64,000 nt of DNA from Amblyornis subalaris. Lineage: Eukaryota > Chordata > Aves > Passeriformes > Ptilonorhynchidae. Position numbers and translations under genes: made by a program. Positions within the stretch are counted from its first letter, which is position 1. The number at the start of each line of letters is the position of its first letter. The stretch is taken from contig JACAXG010000050.1 in assembly GCA_018881555.1 (NCBI GenBank), forward strand, positions 5,022,001 to 5,086,000, read 5' to 3'. The notes beneath the pieces are model-generated. The model worked only from the letters and a program-made list of their open reading frames with translations, searched no databases and was not told the origin of the DNA. Shown piece by piece: positions 26,077-47,700 of this stretch.

Positions 26077-29000
26077 CAAATGTTGTTGGAAGAAACCAGA
26101 AAAAGAAATAAAGTGTGATCAAGGGACACAAAAAACCTAAGTGCCACTCTTTAATATCAGGGTAACAAACACATCTGCTCTGCTTCCTGAAGCCTTGTAA
26201 AAGGACAGATACAGCCATCATTGCAGATACTACAAATATTATAATTTACAATGGTGCCCATAGTTGTTATTTAAATGCAGGCAAATTTAACAGCTCTGTG
26301 TCCTGTTAGACAATCTATTGAGTAAAGATATCACAGACATAGAGTATTTCTTTTTTTATTATTGTCATTGTCAAGAAAGAAATAGTTCGGCCTTATTTTT
26401 CATGGCTTAACTTAAATTACATTGATTCCTGGTATTAAAATGGGATGAAATTTATTTTTAAAAAATTAAAAAAGGAGGCATATTATATTGCTACCAAATT
26501 AATATTTTCTATAGGAAATTTCAGTACAGGTTTTCTCAGTTATAGTTCAGGAATTACTATTTTTTACTTACAGGGACTTTATTTATTTTGAGATACTGCA
26601 AGAAGAAAGCTTTCACACAATATGGGATGAGGTGCCCTCCTCCTCCTAGCAACATTTACCTTTTCCTCTTCACAACCACACACAGACATCCCTTCACAGC
26701 TGCCTTCCTCCCTCTCTCTCTGTCTCCCCTCCCATCTTCTGGCTACCTGCTGCCATGGAGCTTTTGCCTTCTTTGGATATGCCAGCAGCAGTGAAGATTT
26801 ATCTCCAGTTAGTGCCTTTCCATTTCCTCACTCCCTTTGCCTGAAGCATTTCTAATCCATTTTGTTTCTTTTTAGAATATCATCCTTATAAAGTAGCAAA
26901 ATACTTAATCTCTCACTAAGCTTATGGCAACACTTCTAAAAGCAAATGCAACCAAAAGCATAATGTGGTCTGCTGGCTCTTCAGAAATGCTGAAAAAAAC
27001 CCAAATCATCAAAAACCCAACCACAACAGCAACCCCTTTCTCCCCCCCCCAATAAACAAAGAATTTCTATAGTTTGGCTAAATAGGAACAAAATGCCGTA
27101 CAGTGCACACTGACAGATATGTGCTTTTAAATATAGCATCCGATTTTTCTCTTAAATAAGAGAAAACAAGAATTCAGGGGTAAGGATGACCAACTGTAAA
27201 TGAAGGGGATCGACCTAAACAGTCAGAAATTACAAAAAAGTACATAATAAAACCCCATCGCTCTAAACAGTACCATCAGATAGATACAGCTCCGCCACCA
27301 GCACTCTGCCATGACCACAGAGCTTTTCAAGTGTTATTACGCTCACAGAACTTTGAAGGATATTCTGTAGGATGCAACCCTGCTCTGGCAGCAGCCTGAG
27401 GTCTGTTCCTGGCACTCTCTCTAATGGTTTTGCTTTCAGCTACCCGTCTGCAGCACGGGGATCTGGGATCGATAACTCAGCAGTACCTCCTCCTGCTCCC
27501 TATGCCAAGGTACAGCGTCAGCCTGCACACATTCTGCCTCCCTGCCTCTGCTTCTGCAGGCTGGGAGTACGTCCACCCTTGTCCACAAATGCCACTCTCC
27601 AGGACACTGTTCTTCGGCAGGGCTATGCCAGCTTGTGTCTATCCTTTGAAGCGACAGTGGTTTTGGTTTGGTGGGGAGAAGAGATTGCTCTCCAGAAGGT
27701 GTTTTGTTTCTGAAAAACAAATGTATTGATAACTAACAAAAAAAAAAGTAAAGCAAAAATCTCAGTACCATGAAAAAATTATCAAAAAGGTAAAACCAGA
27801 GTTGTTTAATTACCCAAGTGAAAGGGAAGGGACAGAAGCCAACACCACTCCCACCTGAAAGACACAGAAGCACCTACCAGCTGGTTATAGGCAAAAGTCA
27901 TCATCTCCCTCCATTTCAGCCTATGAATTTACATCTGCCAACACAGGACTGCTAACAGTGGTAACACCTCACCCATTAAAATTCTAGTTTTGCATTATTC
28001 AGGTTAGCCCTCATACCCTCCCTCACAGCATCACAGTCATTCAAGCAGGGAAGTTTCACCAGCATCTGTGGACAGCAGCAAAAGAAACCTTTCTTCCAAA
28101 GGGGAGAAAGTAGCAAGAAACTTGAAAAGTATCTTGGGCACTGTGGATATTGTGTTCCCTACCAATATTAGTGGCAATATAGCCTAGAATTACACTGCTA
28201 GCCTCAAATATCTCTGCAAATCAGAAAGATGAATTATTTATGTCAGACAGTTTGAGCTTCGAACTGAGGATGGCAGAGGTGCCCATTTTCTGCAGTGGCT
28301 TCCTCAGAAAGTCTTTGCCTGCTCCTCTGCTAGGACATTGGAAGCGTTAATAGCAACACTGCCTCAGATAAAAACATCATGTTGGCATTGTTTCACAAAC
28401 CTTTACTAAACTTTAATCAAATTCAGTGGTACCATTCCATGTCAGCTATTTTCTGCACCTTGTTTGACAGTGCAACTGCTAGATTAAACTATTTCAAAGA
28501 ACAAAGCCAATGGACAGAGAAAGGAAAACATTTCGTCCATGTCAAGATCTCATGACCTCTGAAGGTCAACCTGACACATGCTTCAAAGTGGCAAGCCCGA
28601 CATCTGCCCATGAGGCTTGGAATAAAGGATGAGCCTCCTGCCCCCAAATTTCACATTACAGCATGCCCAAGCTATGATGTTATTTATCAACTCCATGTGA
28701 GAAGAAAAAGTAAGTGTCATGTGTGCCCCACAGTACTGGGAGAAATCTGCAAGAGATTTGCCACCACAAACCCAGTCTTGAGTGGCTCTGTTTCAGTTCC
28801 ACACAAGAGCAGATCTGCTCTACAAAGGCAATGCAACAAACAGGCATCTGACCCTGCCAGCAGAAAGAGGGTATCCCCATCACGCTCACTAATCTTGCTG
28901 CAGGGTCCACTGATGATATAAAAAGCCAGAGGGACAATCATTATTTTATATTCTAATTACCTGCATGACAGAAGGCACTGCATTTCCCCAAATTCCCATT

Positions 29001-30638
29001 TGGCCTCAGCTCTACAAAATTAAATCATTCTTATACATTTTCCAGAGGTCAAGAATTCAAAGCAGCACTTGACAAATCAGGTCAGTGATCCTTAAAAGTG
29101 CACACCTTATTTATTTTGGCCAAAATTCACCTGACTAGGATCCAAGGATGCCAAACAGGGTGCTTATACTGTAAGGAGACATATTTTTTTACTTCTCATT
29201 ATTCATGCATAGTCCCAAAGCAAATTTATAGCAAGCTTTTAAAAATAGCATTAATAATCTTAGGGGCTGCNCTAAGACCCTAATTAAGATAGTATATGAA
29301 TGTTTCCTGCTTGTACGTGAGATTATAGATTTAAGTTATACAGTCACAAGACTGCTTAAGGAATTTATTTTCTTAATACTGGTTTGGGAAAGATGGTTGT
29401 CATTCTTGCTCCCGTACAAGGTGTTGAGACATCAAGTCAAATATTTCACTACCTTGGTGTGACTTGTTAAACCATGTTTAGGACCTGCCTTCTCAGTGGA
29501 CATTGTAATTCACAACATAACTCCCCTGGGCCCAGTGAAATAGGAAACATCACCACCTCTGAAAGTGCTTTCCAAGAAGACAAGTGTGGCATTGAGGAAA
29601 GGAGGAGTCTTCTCACAAGTGTGCAAAGGCTTTGCTGAGGTAAGCTTTTTAGCTTCACACGGGATCTCCTCAGCAGAAGCAAGAGTGGGGTTCGGTTTCC
29701 AACAAACAATGCAGCTGCTTCAGCAGCAAGGCCAGCCCTTCATGCAATATTGGTGTCCCCTGTCCACTGCTCACCCAGCCACTTCAGTAACAAAATGGGA
29801 TTGACGTATCAAACAGTCACCTCTCTTTCTCACAGCCACGGTTCACCTGCAGGATAAATCCCTCCTGCACGCTGCAGACACAGGGATCACAGCCGGCTTT
29901 GGAACTGGCTCTTCCAGAGCCCTCTCGTCAGAAACGCTGAGTGCTGGCACTGCTGACTGCCATTGTTGGAGCTGCAGGAGTAGAGCCGGCTGCTGCCAAC
30001 TAGGCCTGCAATTTTATGGGAGCCATGAGCTAAAAGAAGGGTTGATGAAGAAGAGTCCAACAAGAATTAAGAGGTTAAGATTCTAACCCCAATTTTGTAT
30101 CGTCAATCCTGAACACAACTTTTGTTTGGACAGATAGGCCTTGAGAAATCATGCAAAATGCGCCACAGTTGAAAGGGATGTTACCAACAGCCTCTCCCTC
30201 TGCTCCTTCAGCAAGGCAGGAAGCGACATCTCCAGCTTTTCAGTAAGAGTTAAGCCTTGGTTCAACTTGCAACTTAGGTCAAATAGTCCTCCCTTAGGAG
30301 GATAGTATGCACCAGTGAAATAAGTTTGTGTTGCTTTTTTCTGGATAAACAGCTCAAAGTCTTCTCACTGGAAACAACTGCCGTTTAACGAGTATCTGTA
30401 AACCTGATTTAACTGCACTGACAACTCGTTATTACCAAAAGCAATCATACACTCTCACAGTGACCAAAGCTTTCCTGGCAGAGCCACCTCTCTGGATTTA
30501 TCATTAACATCTACATCCTAACACTGCTAAATTATTCAGTACAGCATTTAGTCCTGTGTCCTTGCCTCTCTACTCAGAAACCTCTCTCACTCTTTTCTGT
30601 GTGTTTCAGCAACGGATTGTGGTTCTTCCTTGTGCTGT
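26077..30638. other. Intergenic DNA upstream of SMIM28
   Basis: No supported gene. Contains an AT-rich pocket (about 26430-26520) and a C run near 27040. Overlapping open frames on both strands at 27372-27729 have no family resemblance. Confidence 0.6.
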
Positions 30639-30664
30639 GTAACTGAGGGGGGAACCTCAGTTAC
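30639..30664. promoter_or_regulatory. Perfect 10-bp inverted repeat upstream of SMIM28
   Basis: GTAACTGAGG (30639-30648), a 6-base spacer, then CCTCAGTTAC (30655-30664). It lies about 350 bp upstream of the SMIM28 TATA box. It could be a dimeric factor site or simply a hairpin; the role is unproven. Confidence 0.5.
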
Positions 30665-30793
30665 CCTTTCACTCTGAACATAGATGTGCAGGTTTTATTT
30701 ATTTTATTTTGTTGGAAATAGTGTTTATTAGATAACTAAATATAGAGCGTTATTTATCCACACGGAGTCATGACCATGTGGGCTCAGATTCAC

Positions 30794-30839
30794 ATGCAAA
30801 TTCCCCTTGTAATAATCCTAATGCAGGGAGTGCTCCAAT
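30794..30839. promoter_or_regulatory. Cluster of factor-like motifs in SMIM28 upstream region
   Basis: A consensus octamer ATGCAAAT (30794-30801), a homeodomain-type TAATCC (30813-30818, the OTX/CRX core) and CCAAT (30835-30839) fall within 46 bp, about 170-220 bp upstream of the TATA box. These are motif matches only. Confidence 0.4.
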
Positions 30840-31011
30840 CAGAGCGCTATCAGCCCCAGCTCCCAGATACCTGATGCCAGCTTTGCTGGTAATGTAGGCC
30901 ACCGAAGCAAATCCAGAGAGATTGAGTTGGAAGTGGAGAGAGGCTCTGAGATCTATTTGCTTGGCTTCCTGACGACAAGGGGGTGTCTAACTTCTTTTTT
31001 TTCTTTTCTGC

Positions 31012-31017
31012 TATAAA
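31012..31017 (+). promoter_or_regulatory. SMIM28: TATA box of SMIM28
   Basis: CTATAAAGGGG, a canonical TATAAA in a local GC-richer setting, 131 bp before the start codon. It predicts transcription starting near 31040-31045 and a 5' UTR of about 105 bases. Confidence 0.65.
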
Positions 31018-31045
31018 GGGGATATCATTTAAGAGGGATCATTAG

Positions 31046-38116
<7,071 letters not shown>

Positions 38117-38705
38117 ACTTCCTACGGAAGCACCTTAGCTGAAGCATGCAGCACAAAGGTAGAACTGCTATGGCCTTTAAAATTTGTGACAAGATTCCAA
38201 ATGAGGCACCAAACCAATGAATCTATGAAGGAAGAAAATTGAGGTAACAGAGAATGAGTCTCTTCACCTCATCCTGGGATTCTCCACCTTCCATTTGTGG
38301 CAAGCATACACACAGTGTAGCACCAAATCCGACCCAGACCGGTAACACAGGGATTCTATTTAACAAACACGTCGTGCAAGCATTAAACTTCAGGAAAGGT
38401 GGGAAGCTTTTCCTCTGCAATCCCTCAGCTACAAGGAAATAATAATGCTATAGATTCAGCAGTCGCAAAAAGGGCTTTTAGCACATACATATTCCGATTT
38501 GGGTTTTTTTTTTTTCTATTTAATGCATTTATTTTCAAATGAGTTTTTAACAAGCTGAGTTACTCAGTCCGTGTGTGTTAACATCACATCATTCTGCAGT
38601 ACTCTAAAATGATCACAACAGCTCTCAGGAAAGTAAATAAATATATAGCCTCTACAAAATTTCCAGCAACTGTCCCCAAATACTCAAATGTGCACTGTGA
38701 ATAAA
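38117..38705 (+). other. SMIM28: Probable 3' UTR of SMIM28
   Basis: Runs from the stop codon to AATAAA at 38700-38705 (in TGTGAATAAAGG). Includes a T run near 38508-38517. The AATAAA overlapping the stop codon (38112-38117) is an unlikely signal because cleavage would fall immediately downstream. The 3' end is inferred. Confidence 0.5.
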
Positions 38706-41700
38706 GGCTATCTTTTCTCACAGTTGAACAATGATGATAACCAGAGAAGACCTGATTATTATGGGTGAGGAAGACTCCATATAAGAGCACACTCACACTG
38801 TTGCTGAAAGCTGCTTTCCAAGGTCTGCAAGGTCCCAACATTCCAGACTACTTGCTTGACTTCTTTTCCAATTTACAAGTCTAAAATAATATACCATGTG
38901 ACTTATTTGGTGCAGTGTGTAGAGGAGTTGGGGAAAAAAAATAATAAAATCAAATGCACCAAAACAACCTGGTCTGTATTTCAAAACAGCATTATAATCT
39001 CTTCCCCTTCATCACTAGGGCAAAGTAAGCCTAGATCAAGTGTGTTGGTGGCAGTGATTCAGAGGGTTGACACATGCATACTTTCAGGCAACGATGTCTG
39101 TTATCTTTAATTCTTTCTTGCAGGATACCATTTTCACTATGTTGATAAATGCTCTTGTTACAGAAGATGGTTACTACAGATCCTGACAGCCTCAAAAGTT
39201 ATGTTGGCAAGCCGCAGAGAAATGTAATATCATGGAATATCTGACACCTGCAAGGAAGAAACAGTCGTAGCAGCTGTGTAGACTTTTGGTGTAACTAACA
39301 AACCCGAAGGCTGTCCTGACTTGCATTCTGTGATTCCAGCAACTGTCAGGAGGTGTCAATATCAGCCAGTCCTGCTTTATGAACTTAGCATATTCCTTAA
39401 AAAAAACCAACAACACAAAAATAAAAACAACAACACAATAATGGAAGGAAAAAATCATCACTGTAGAACAGAAGAAAGGCCACTTTAGAGCTGCAAGGTG
39501 GTTAAATGTCATGTTATGTCAACAGTGACACAATCACAGTAACCAAATAGTCTAGGTCAAAACTAATGTTCCCATTCATACATTTCTTTCATAACAAGAA
39601 AAAACCCATGCATTTTGTAATTTAGAAAAGGGATTATTTTCTTCAACTACAAGAGATCGTTGAGATCATTCTTTTCCTAATGTCCCATTTTGGTCATCAA
39701 ACTGAAGCAGCAGATGTTTTGGAAAAATCCAAATTCGATCAATCATTTTTCTTTTCAGACCATGTCTGGGAACAGTTCCCGGTATTTGCTGATGTGTTTG
39801 AAAGTACCATATTCCACTGCCTCCTTGCATTTTCTTTACGTCCTTAATATCTGGTACATGCAGTTGTTGCCAGCTACAAGGAAAGCTGGAAAAATACAAG
39901 AACCCCAAACAACATACCCAGCTGGAAAGGTGCAAAGGTTTGAGGTTCAAAGATAAATCACTTCTGCCTCTGGTGTTTGTATATTCCACTAACTTCAGAA
40001 GAATTGTGCGGATATGTTTGAAAACTCAGACACTGCCATATCAAGTTGAGTATATTTTGCCTTAAGAGATCTGCTGTGTTCTGAAATGAGTTACTCTGTT
40101 CTTCAGCACAATTTCTTGTTTACCCTTAATCTGGATAGAGCCTGATGCTCAGCCTCTGGGCTCATCATTCTAAACCACTCTCCAGTTACCCTAGTTACAA
40201 TTAAGAAAAGTTTTTGACTGGTATTTCTTGTGACTAAGACTGATATACTTCCAGAACCAGTTAAGAATTGCTGTTCTCTGCAAGAATATAGAGTGTGATT
40301 GTGTTTCACGCAGTATTTATTGGACAACTCTCAAATCCTGCTTTAGAAAAATAGTTTCTGATGGTTTGCATTACTATGGACAATTAAAGACAGACACTTC
40401 CTCAAATCCAAACTAACAGAAACACTGCCATGACTTAAATTCTTTTTTCTAATAGACTGCTTTTTATTCCATCTGGACTTAGTATCCCTTACCTCATTCC
40501 AACACAGATTTGTCTAGTTTTGCAATTGTCCCTAGTGGGTTTCAACATAACCAGCATCTCTACTCTTAAATCTCCACCCCAAAGAGAAGGTCCACTAAAA
40601 CAAAAAGAGAATATTTCTCATGCAAACATACTGAAATTAAATGTCCATTGCCTAGAAGCTCCCTCTGATCCTGCCAGGCTGTGGTGACACACATCTCAGC
40701 AACCAGAGTGTTACTGATGTTAGTGCTACTGGTTGTGGAGCAGCTATCAGCTCCTTGGGGCAAACACCTTCTGCATTGAAGTGGAGAGCTCATGACATGA
40801 AAGAAACTCATGCCTGGGAATAGAGAAACCACAACTCTACCAGGTAGATCTTTAATTTTCTTAGCTGCAATAATCTGAATGGTGAGGGTTTAGAGCACAC
40901 CATCTAAAAGAACGATGTTGGAGTTGAGACTGTAAACAAAAAGACTGAGGAGAGACACGAAGTTTTCAATTACATAAAAGGTAACTGCAAACAAAATAAA
41001 ATAAGCACCCCTCCTGCCTGCAGCAATCTGAACTGGTACTAGTAATTTTAAAGTGAAGCAAGATTAAGTCAGAAAAGAAATTTCTAAAAGTGAAGTGCAA
41101 TCTGAAAGTGCAGCAAAGCAGTGGCAGCACCATCTCTGGACACATTGAGAAATTAAACAAACATCTGTCCAGAGTGATGAAGGCTCCTGCTTGGAACAGG
41201 GATTGGATTAGATTTCTTCTCTCTGTCTTTTCCGGTTCCTATGCCCTAAAGCTATACCAAAGTAAAATTTGTTCATCATTTCCAAATTGTATGAAATCAG
41301 ATGGCTGTTTCTTTGAAAATCTCATACTATAAGATTTCATGTGCATACAGAAACCATTGTAACATTGGCATTGTACTTTATAACTACAAGGTTCTTTTTG
41401 GTTTTTGTTTAAATTTCATATCTGCTAGTACACGTATAAAATCTTACAAGTTGCTAACTCACCATGATGTGAAGGGTAATTGTATTTCAGTTCTCTATTA
41501 CAAAAATACTAAGAACCACGATGAGATCAATTATGTATACGCTACCCCTTGTTTATACTTAGTAGGAAACTATTGAACAATACAGGCCCCCTTACTGAGG
41601 AGGCTTCACAAGCTTATAGGGCAACCTCTGTGCTTGTCTTCCCTGAGAGAGCTTTCGGAGTCCCTTACTGACATGGGTCCTTTGCTCTGCAGATCAAGGT

Positions 41701-44700
41701 GCATATACTTCTTGCACACATGGCAGATTCTTGATAAAAAGGGATTTAAAGGAAAACACAGGTAATTTATACACAATAGTTCTTCTAAGTATCCACTGAG
41801 AGTATTCAGCGTGTATCTCCGATAATGACACAGTAGTTTCATATTAATAGAATAACCTGCCTCTCTCGTTTTAGCCGAAGGCAAAAAAGATGATACAGCT
41901 CTTTGCAACCACTGTGGGAGCTCAGAAATGAACATCCTGGATAAAATTGATTCATGCTTGTGCATAGATTGAGCATCTGGCACTTAATCTTTGCTGAACT
42001 AAAAGCTAAGTCAGGATTCACTGGTTTGTACTTGCCAAAGATAAAAAGTGTTTTTTGAAACAGAATAGTCACTGCTTGGCCTTATGGAGTAACCCTTGGT
42101 CTTGGAGAGGCAGAATAAGCATTTCAGTGCATACATTTCACTTCAGAGAGATGCTAATTTGTAACAAATATCTTGAATAGAAATTTAGATCCCTCACTGA
42201 AGTGAAAAAACATAAAAAAACCAAAACAAACCAAATCCTGACATCAAGGCTGAATATCTTTATGGCGGTTCAATAATATCGCAGTGGTCAAAAAAGAACT
42301 GCCCACAAAATAAAACATTTGGTTTAATCCATGCTTACAAGGATTTTACTTGGATCCTAATGCCAGCAAAGCCTCCAAATACAGACATACAACTACTTTC
42401 ACTAGTAGAAACTCCTCTAGCATGAACTATATATGCTGGAGTAGTAAAAACTCTTACAAATGTAGGTTTTATCAATATAGGAAGGTGAGTGGGCAGTCTT
42501 ATTCTGGCTAGGAGAGCAATTTCATTTGGGTGGGAGGTTTTTTGTTGGTTTTTCTGTTGCTGTTGTTTTTGGGGTTTTTTTAATAAACTTTCAAAGAGGA
42601 ACATTGCACAAAAGCATCAGATAAGGATGAGCTGAATGTTTATGGAAAATAAATTATTCACTGTCTCCTCTCTCAAAACTGTCATAAGTGAAACAGTTAT
42701 GAATTTTTAATAATGGAATTTCTTAATATCAGTCTGTTAGTAAATAATCATGTCATGTCATGACTTTCGCTACAAAGTGGCTCTGCTCATCGTTTGGATA
42801 ACGAGGCCTTCTGCGAAACAGGAAAGGCATGTGAGTGTGGAGCCCAAGGAAGGTGTCCTCCGTACTAAACACAGCATACCATTCTCGATGGTATAGCTGA
42901 CAAGGCTGGGCACAGATAAGAAATCAATGCTGCAGATGCATAGGTGTCAATGAAGAAGACAGCAAAAACTCACTGAAGATTCTTGGATACTTGACTCAGC
43001 TGACAGCAGTGCAAATGTACGTTTGCACTTTCACAAGATTTCCACTGAAAAAGTAAAAAAATGCCAATGTCTTTCATGTTTGTTGAGGGTATGAAAGAAT
43101 TGAACTTGTCTGTGACTGTCTCCATCAGTAGTTTTACTTTTTATTATTCACAAAAATACCATGTCTACAGGAGTTTACTGTCAGAAATTAAGGAAGTAGC
43201 AGCAATCGAAACTGTAGCACTCAGAATTTCATAGAAACAAATCATAGAATCATTTAGGTTGGAAAATGCCTCTAAGATCATTGAGTCCAACTTTTAACCC
43301 AGCATTTCCATGTTCACTGCTAAACCATGTCTGTAAATAACACATCTACACATTTTTGAACACTTCCAGGGATGGTGACACCACCACTTCCTTGGACAGC
43401 CTGTTTCAATGCTTGATAACCCTTTTAGTGAAGAAATTTTTCCTAAAATCCAATCTAAACCTTCTGTGGTGCAACTATTCCTTTCTTCTTGTCACTTCTT
43501 ACCTGGAAGAAGAGACCAACCCCCACCTCACTACAAATTTCCTTTCAAACAAGTTGTGCCATTAACATCACATTATCTTCTCCAGCCCCCTCTATATTCA
43601 TTTGTTCCTACATTGTCAGGATTATTTTATTCTTGAATGCTTATTCTTGTTATTTTTTTTTCTTGAATGCTTACCTTACAAATTTTCAGACATTTCTATC
43701 TGTGACAAAAATAAATACTTCAAAGCAAGAGAGTGTGGACAGGCAATCCTCTCCAGTCATGTCAAGCACCTTCATAGGTCTATCTTTTATTTTCTAGTCT
43801 TTTGGTTTTTCCAGGTTCAAACTGAGAGAACTGAAAGCATGGGTTTTTAGTTCTTTGAGTGCTAATGAACTGAATACCTTTAGTGGCCTTCCAAGCACAG
43901 AGTGCAGGAAGCAAAGCCATACTCTTCCTACCCTATCCCATCAAGCATCCTAAAGGGAAAGGAATGTGAAAAAAGATCACAAATCAGGACGAAAAAAGAT
44001 AAGAGAACATGCCCATCCAGAAATAATCTCTTACAAACTTACTTTCTTCTCCCTCACTTCCTATTCTTCACTTCTCTCTCCTTTAGTTTAATTTTACTTT
44101 TATGCCAGCTACCTAAAAGGCAACACAGAAAGGAAAACTGCCTCCACAGACTGACCCACAGCTGTAGAGAGCAAAACTAAACATGGTACTACATTCTTCT
44201 TGTAATATGGAATATGTTTGTCATTATAAAGTGCTTTGCATGAAGTCAGTTTCCACTACAGGTAAAATAGACAAACCTAAACATATTTTTACAAACACAT
44301 TTCACTGCTTGTGTAGCCAACAACACACCAAATTATTTAAGCAGCACCATTAAAAACTCAGGATGGGTTTCAGTTCTGTGGCATTTTTTCTTTCTCTTTT
44401 TCTTCCAGTTTGGGAAACAAGCAGTTGACAAGACTCTCAGATGTTAATATGGCCTCAAGTGTCTTCAGAAATACTGTACAAGAAAATAAACTTGAAGGAA
44501 ATTAGCTTGTTTATAAACCCTATCTTCAATTAACACGCCTTTTTTATCTCTGTTAATGATGCAGAACCTAAACATTTCTATAAATGGCTAATTTCTAGTG
44601 GTATCTAGCAACAAAACATTGTGGTCATCAGAAACTAAATATGCTGCTGTTGTATGCAAAGGAAGGGGGAAAAAAAGCAGATCCATTAGCACAACCCTTC

Positions 44701-47700
44701 AGCGTTTGGCTGCATCAGGAAGATCAAAGCAAACAGAGGACATTAGTGTGGAGACAGAAGAAACCAAGTAAGTACACTCCTGTCTGGCACAATTCTGAGA
44801 CCCTCACAGCAGTCCTTTTCCACAGCATTACCAGAAATCAGCACCTGGAGGAGAAGCACAGCACTACACACGGAAGGAGCAGGGTGTCCCTGATGCATGA
44901 CTGGTGAGACCCGAGGCATTGGCATCCACGGGCTCGAGTTGTGCCACGCTCCACCATGAGGCCCTGCACCCTTCCCATGCTTCTGTGCCCCTCTCAGCAG
45001 CCCCAGTCCTGCCACTCCCACCCAGAAGAAGGAAAGACTGAGTGGTCTCAACCCATCATATTATAAGATCTCTACTGGAAACAAAATAAAATAATCACGT
45101 TTTAGACTCTTAGAGCATATTTTTATGACAAAAGTAGCAAGTTAATACACTAGTAACGTTTCAACATGTGTGCCAGTGGTTATGGCAGACTATAAAACAG
45201 ACAAAAAGTAAATTCTAATTTCTTCATCTAAAAACACGACCTGATAAAAACTAGAGCACAAGAACTGCTGTTTGATATTTCATTTCATGCTTTGCAGATC
45301 ATCCTGTAAATCAGAGGGCTTATTTTCTAATCTATTAGTCTTTATCTAGTTTATGCATATTTTATTTTAAATACAGTATCTAATAGAGATTTTAGGGATA
45401 ACAGGCAAGGTAAACTATAAGCATTAAGTATGCCTGGATACTGTGTCCAACCAAGAGCTCCACATGAATAGCTCTCTCTTTAGCTAACATCACTTCAAAA
45501 AATCATCACCTCCTAGGAATACAAATATTTTCACAGTTATCTGGACTCCTTCCAAATGCCCACTCCAGCTACCAAATAACCCCACAGTTGTTGGAGGCAT
45601 TTATGACTTTGGTTTGTCCAGTCTTACTTATTAATAGATTTTCTGTTTTACCTGGGACCAAGTGCCACAAAATATTTACACTACACGCATTAACTTCCAA
45701 TAAATTCCATTTTCTAGTTTTTTTAGAAGACAAAGAATATTTCCAGAATGGCTTGCATTTAGAGCAATTATATTGAAGAGCTGAAAAGAAATTTTCCTGA
45801 TAATGACAACCTGTTTCCCCAACCCAAGTTGTGCTGAGCACCACTCCCAGCACCCAGAAGAGGGGAGTGTGGGAAGGATTTCTCCCCATTAGGTAGCTTG
45901 CCATCATGTTTATCAGACATCAAGATTAAATTCCCAATTTTTCCAGGACTCAGCTTGTTTGAGGAAACTGGACACCACCACATCCAACAGCTACTCTGAG
46001 GGAGGCTGGATTTCAGTACTGATGGGCCTTAGAGAGTTTCCAGTGACACCTGTTCACCCAGTCCCTTGTCCCCAGTGCTCTCCCAGCCCTTTAAAAAGTT
46101 GTACGCTTTCAAGTAGTACTTCTCATAAATTACCACAATAGTACCCAACAAAACAGACTACTCCAGCTGGTACTTTTCCAGCTAACACTGTTTTGAACCA
46201 TAAATTTTGACAAAATATGTATTACTCTTAACCTCCTCTCTCACACCCCTACAGCCTTGCCCCCAGTTTGTGCCAGCTACAGCAAAGGCTCCTTTCTGCT
46301 CGTGCCTGCCCAAAGCAGCAAGACAACTGCCAGTGGCTAAATAGTGACTGGCCCCTCGGGCTGGTATGGGATCAACCATCCTGGATGGCACGAGGGCTTC
46401 TGATCGAGTCTGCCAGAAGACATTTTCCTGCATGCTCCAAATTTCTGGAAATGAGAAGGAACGGTCAAAGCCACCCAGGAGCACCAGGGGTACCACACAG
46501 GAGTGCTGGAGCAAGCGGCTGCTTCACCCAAAGCCCCCAGTGACAGTTCAACAGCTCTGTATTGAACCATTAAGTGGCTGGCACATCAGCATAGTTGTAA
46601 ATATTTAATACCAGATAGTCTGCTCAGAGTGGACTAGCACTTAGTCATTTTTGTTTCAGTCTCCCTCCCTAGGCACTCTGCAGAGAGGGGACAGATGGCC
46701 TCCAGTCCCCATCAGTGTTTGCTCCTGTGTTGCCTACCCACACAGCTTCCTCGGGGGTGTCTGTGACTGGCAGGATCCCTCACAAGGTAACAGCCTGAGC
46801 AGGTACAAGGCCTTACAGGTGGCAAAAGGTGAGTAAAGTGTACACAGGAGGATTGGGAGTGCTTTTTCCAGCACCAAGGGAAGAGCCTGGACACCCCACC
46901 AGTTTCCTAGAAAGGGTCACCAAGTACCTGCTGAATCATGAAGGTTTTTGCACAGCCACAAGGATCCATCAGCACAGATTTTCGTTACTTTAATTTGCCA
47001 AACGCAAAACTGCAGCAACCCAGAAGCAGATTCACAGATCTGGCTTTAGAGCCTTACAGGGAGTGGTAATTGGCAAAGATGACACCTACTGCTACAGTTT
47101 TAACCCACAGCCTCCATGCATCTGCCAGTCAGCGCACCCTTAATCTAGCTGCTGGTTCAATCAAGGGCACAGAAGCTAATAGGTAGTAGCAGTCCTTACA
47201 GCAGTCAGCTTAAGGACGAGAATGAAAAGCAAAGGATTTAAAGTCACATCCAGAAGTATTTAACACAGCTCTTTCTACTTTCCAGTTTCTTCCTCTTGAA
47301 GGCCTGTAAATTTTACATCACCTGGTTCCACTGCTCGCACCACTCGGAAAGTTGTAATTTCAGGTTAAATGCAATTTGGACCAAAGGACAAAAAATGATA
47401 GGAAAATTTCTATACTGTTTAGGGACACTTGAACATTTGACCTACATTGAGAGTACTTGATTACAACCATTTTGAGAGAACTCAGCTTTTATCCACATTT
47501 TTCCAATGGAAAGCTTTCCCAAAGGCTTTATGTACAAAGCCTTTCTTCAGCTTTGATATAGCTCCCTGAACAACAAATTTTCCTTGACATGGTATTATGA
47601 AGGCAAGAATCCTTCCAACAAAGGGAATTACTTCTGTTCTCAGTCACAGTCAATAAAACAGCAATAAATCTTATAATGTAACTCAACACATTTAAAAACA

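Noticed and set aside
46182..46608. GC-richer pocket with frames on both strands
   Set aside because: Open in several frames at once, no conserved motif seen, and CpG density is too low to call an island.
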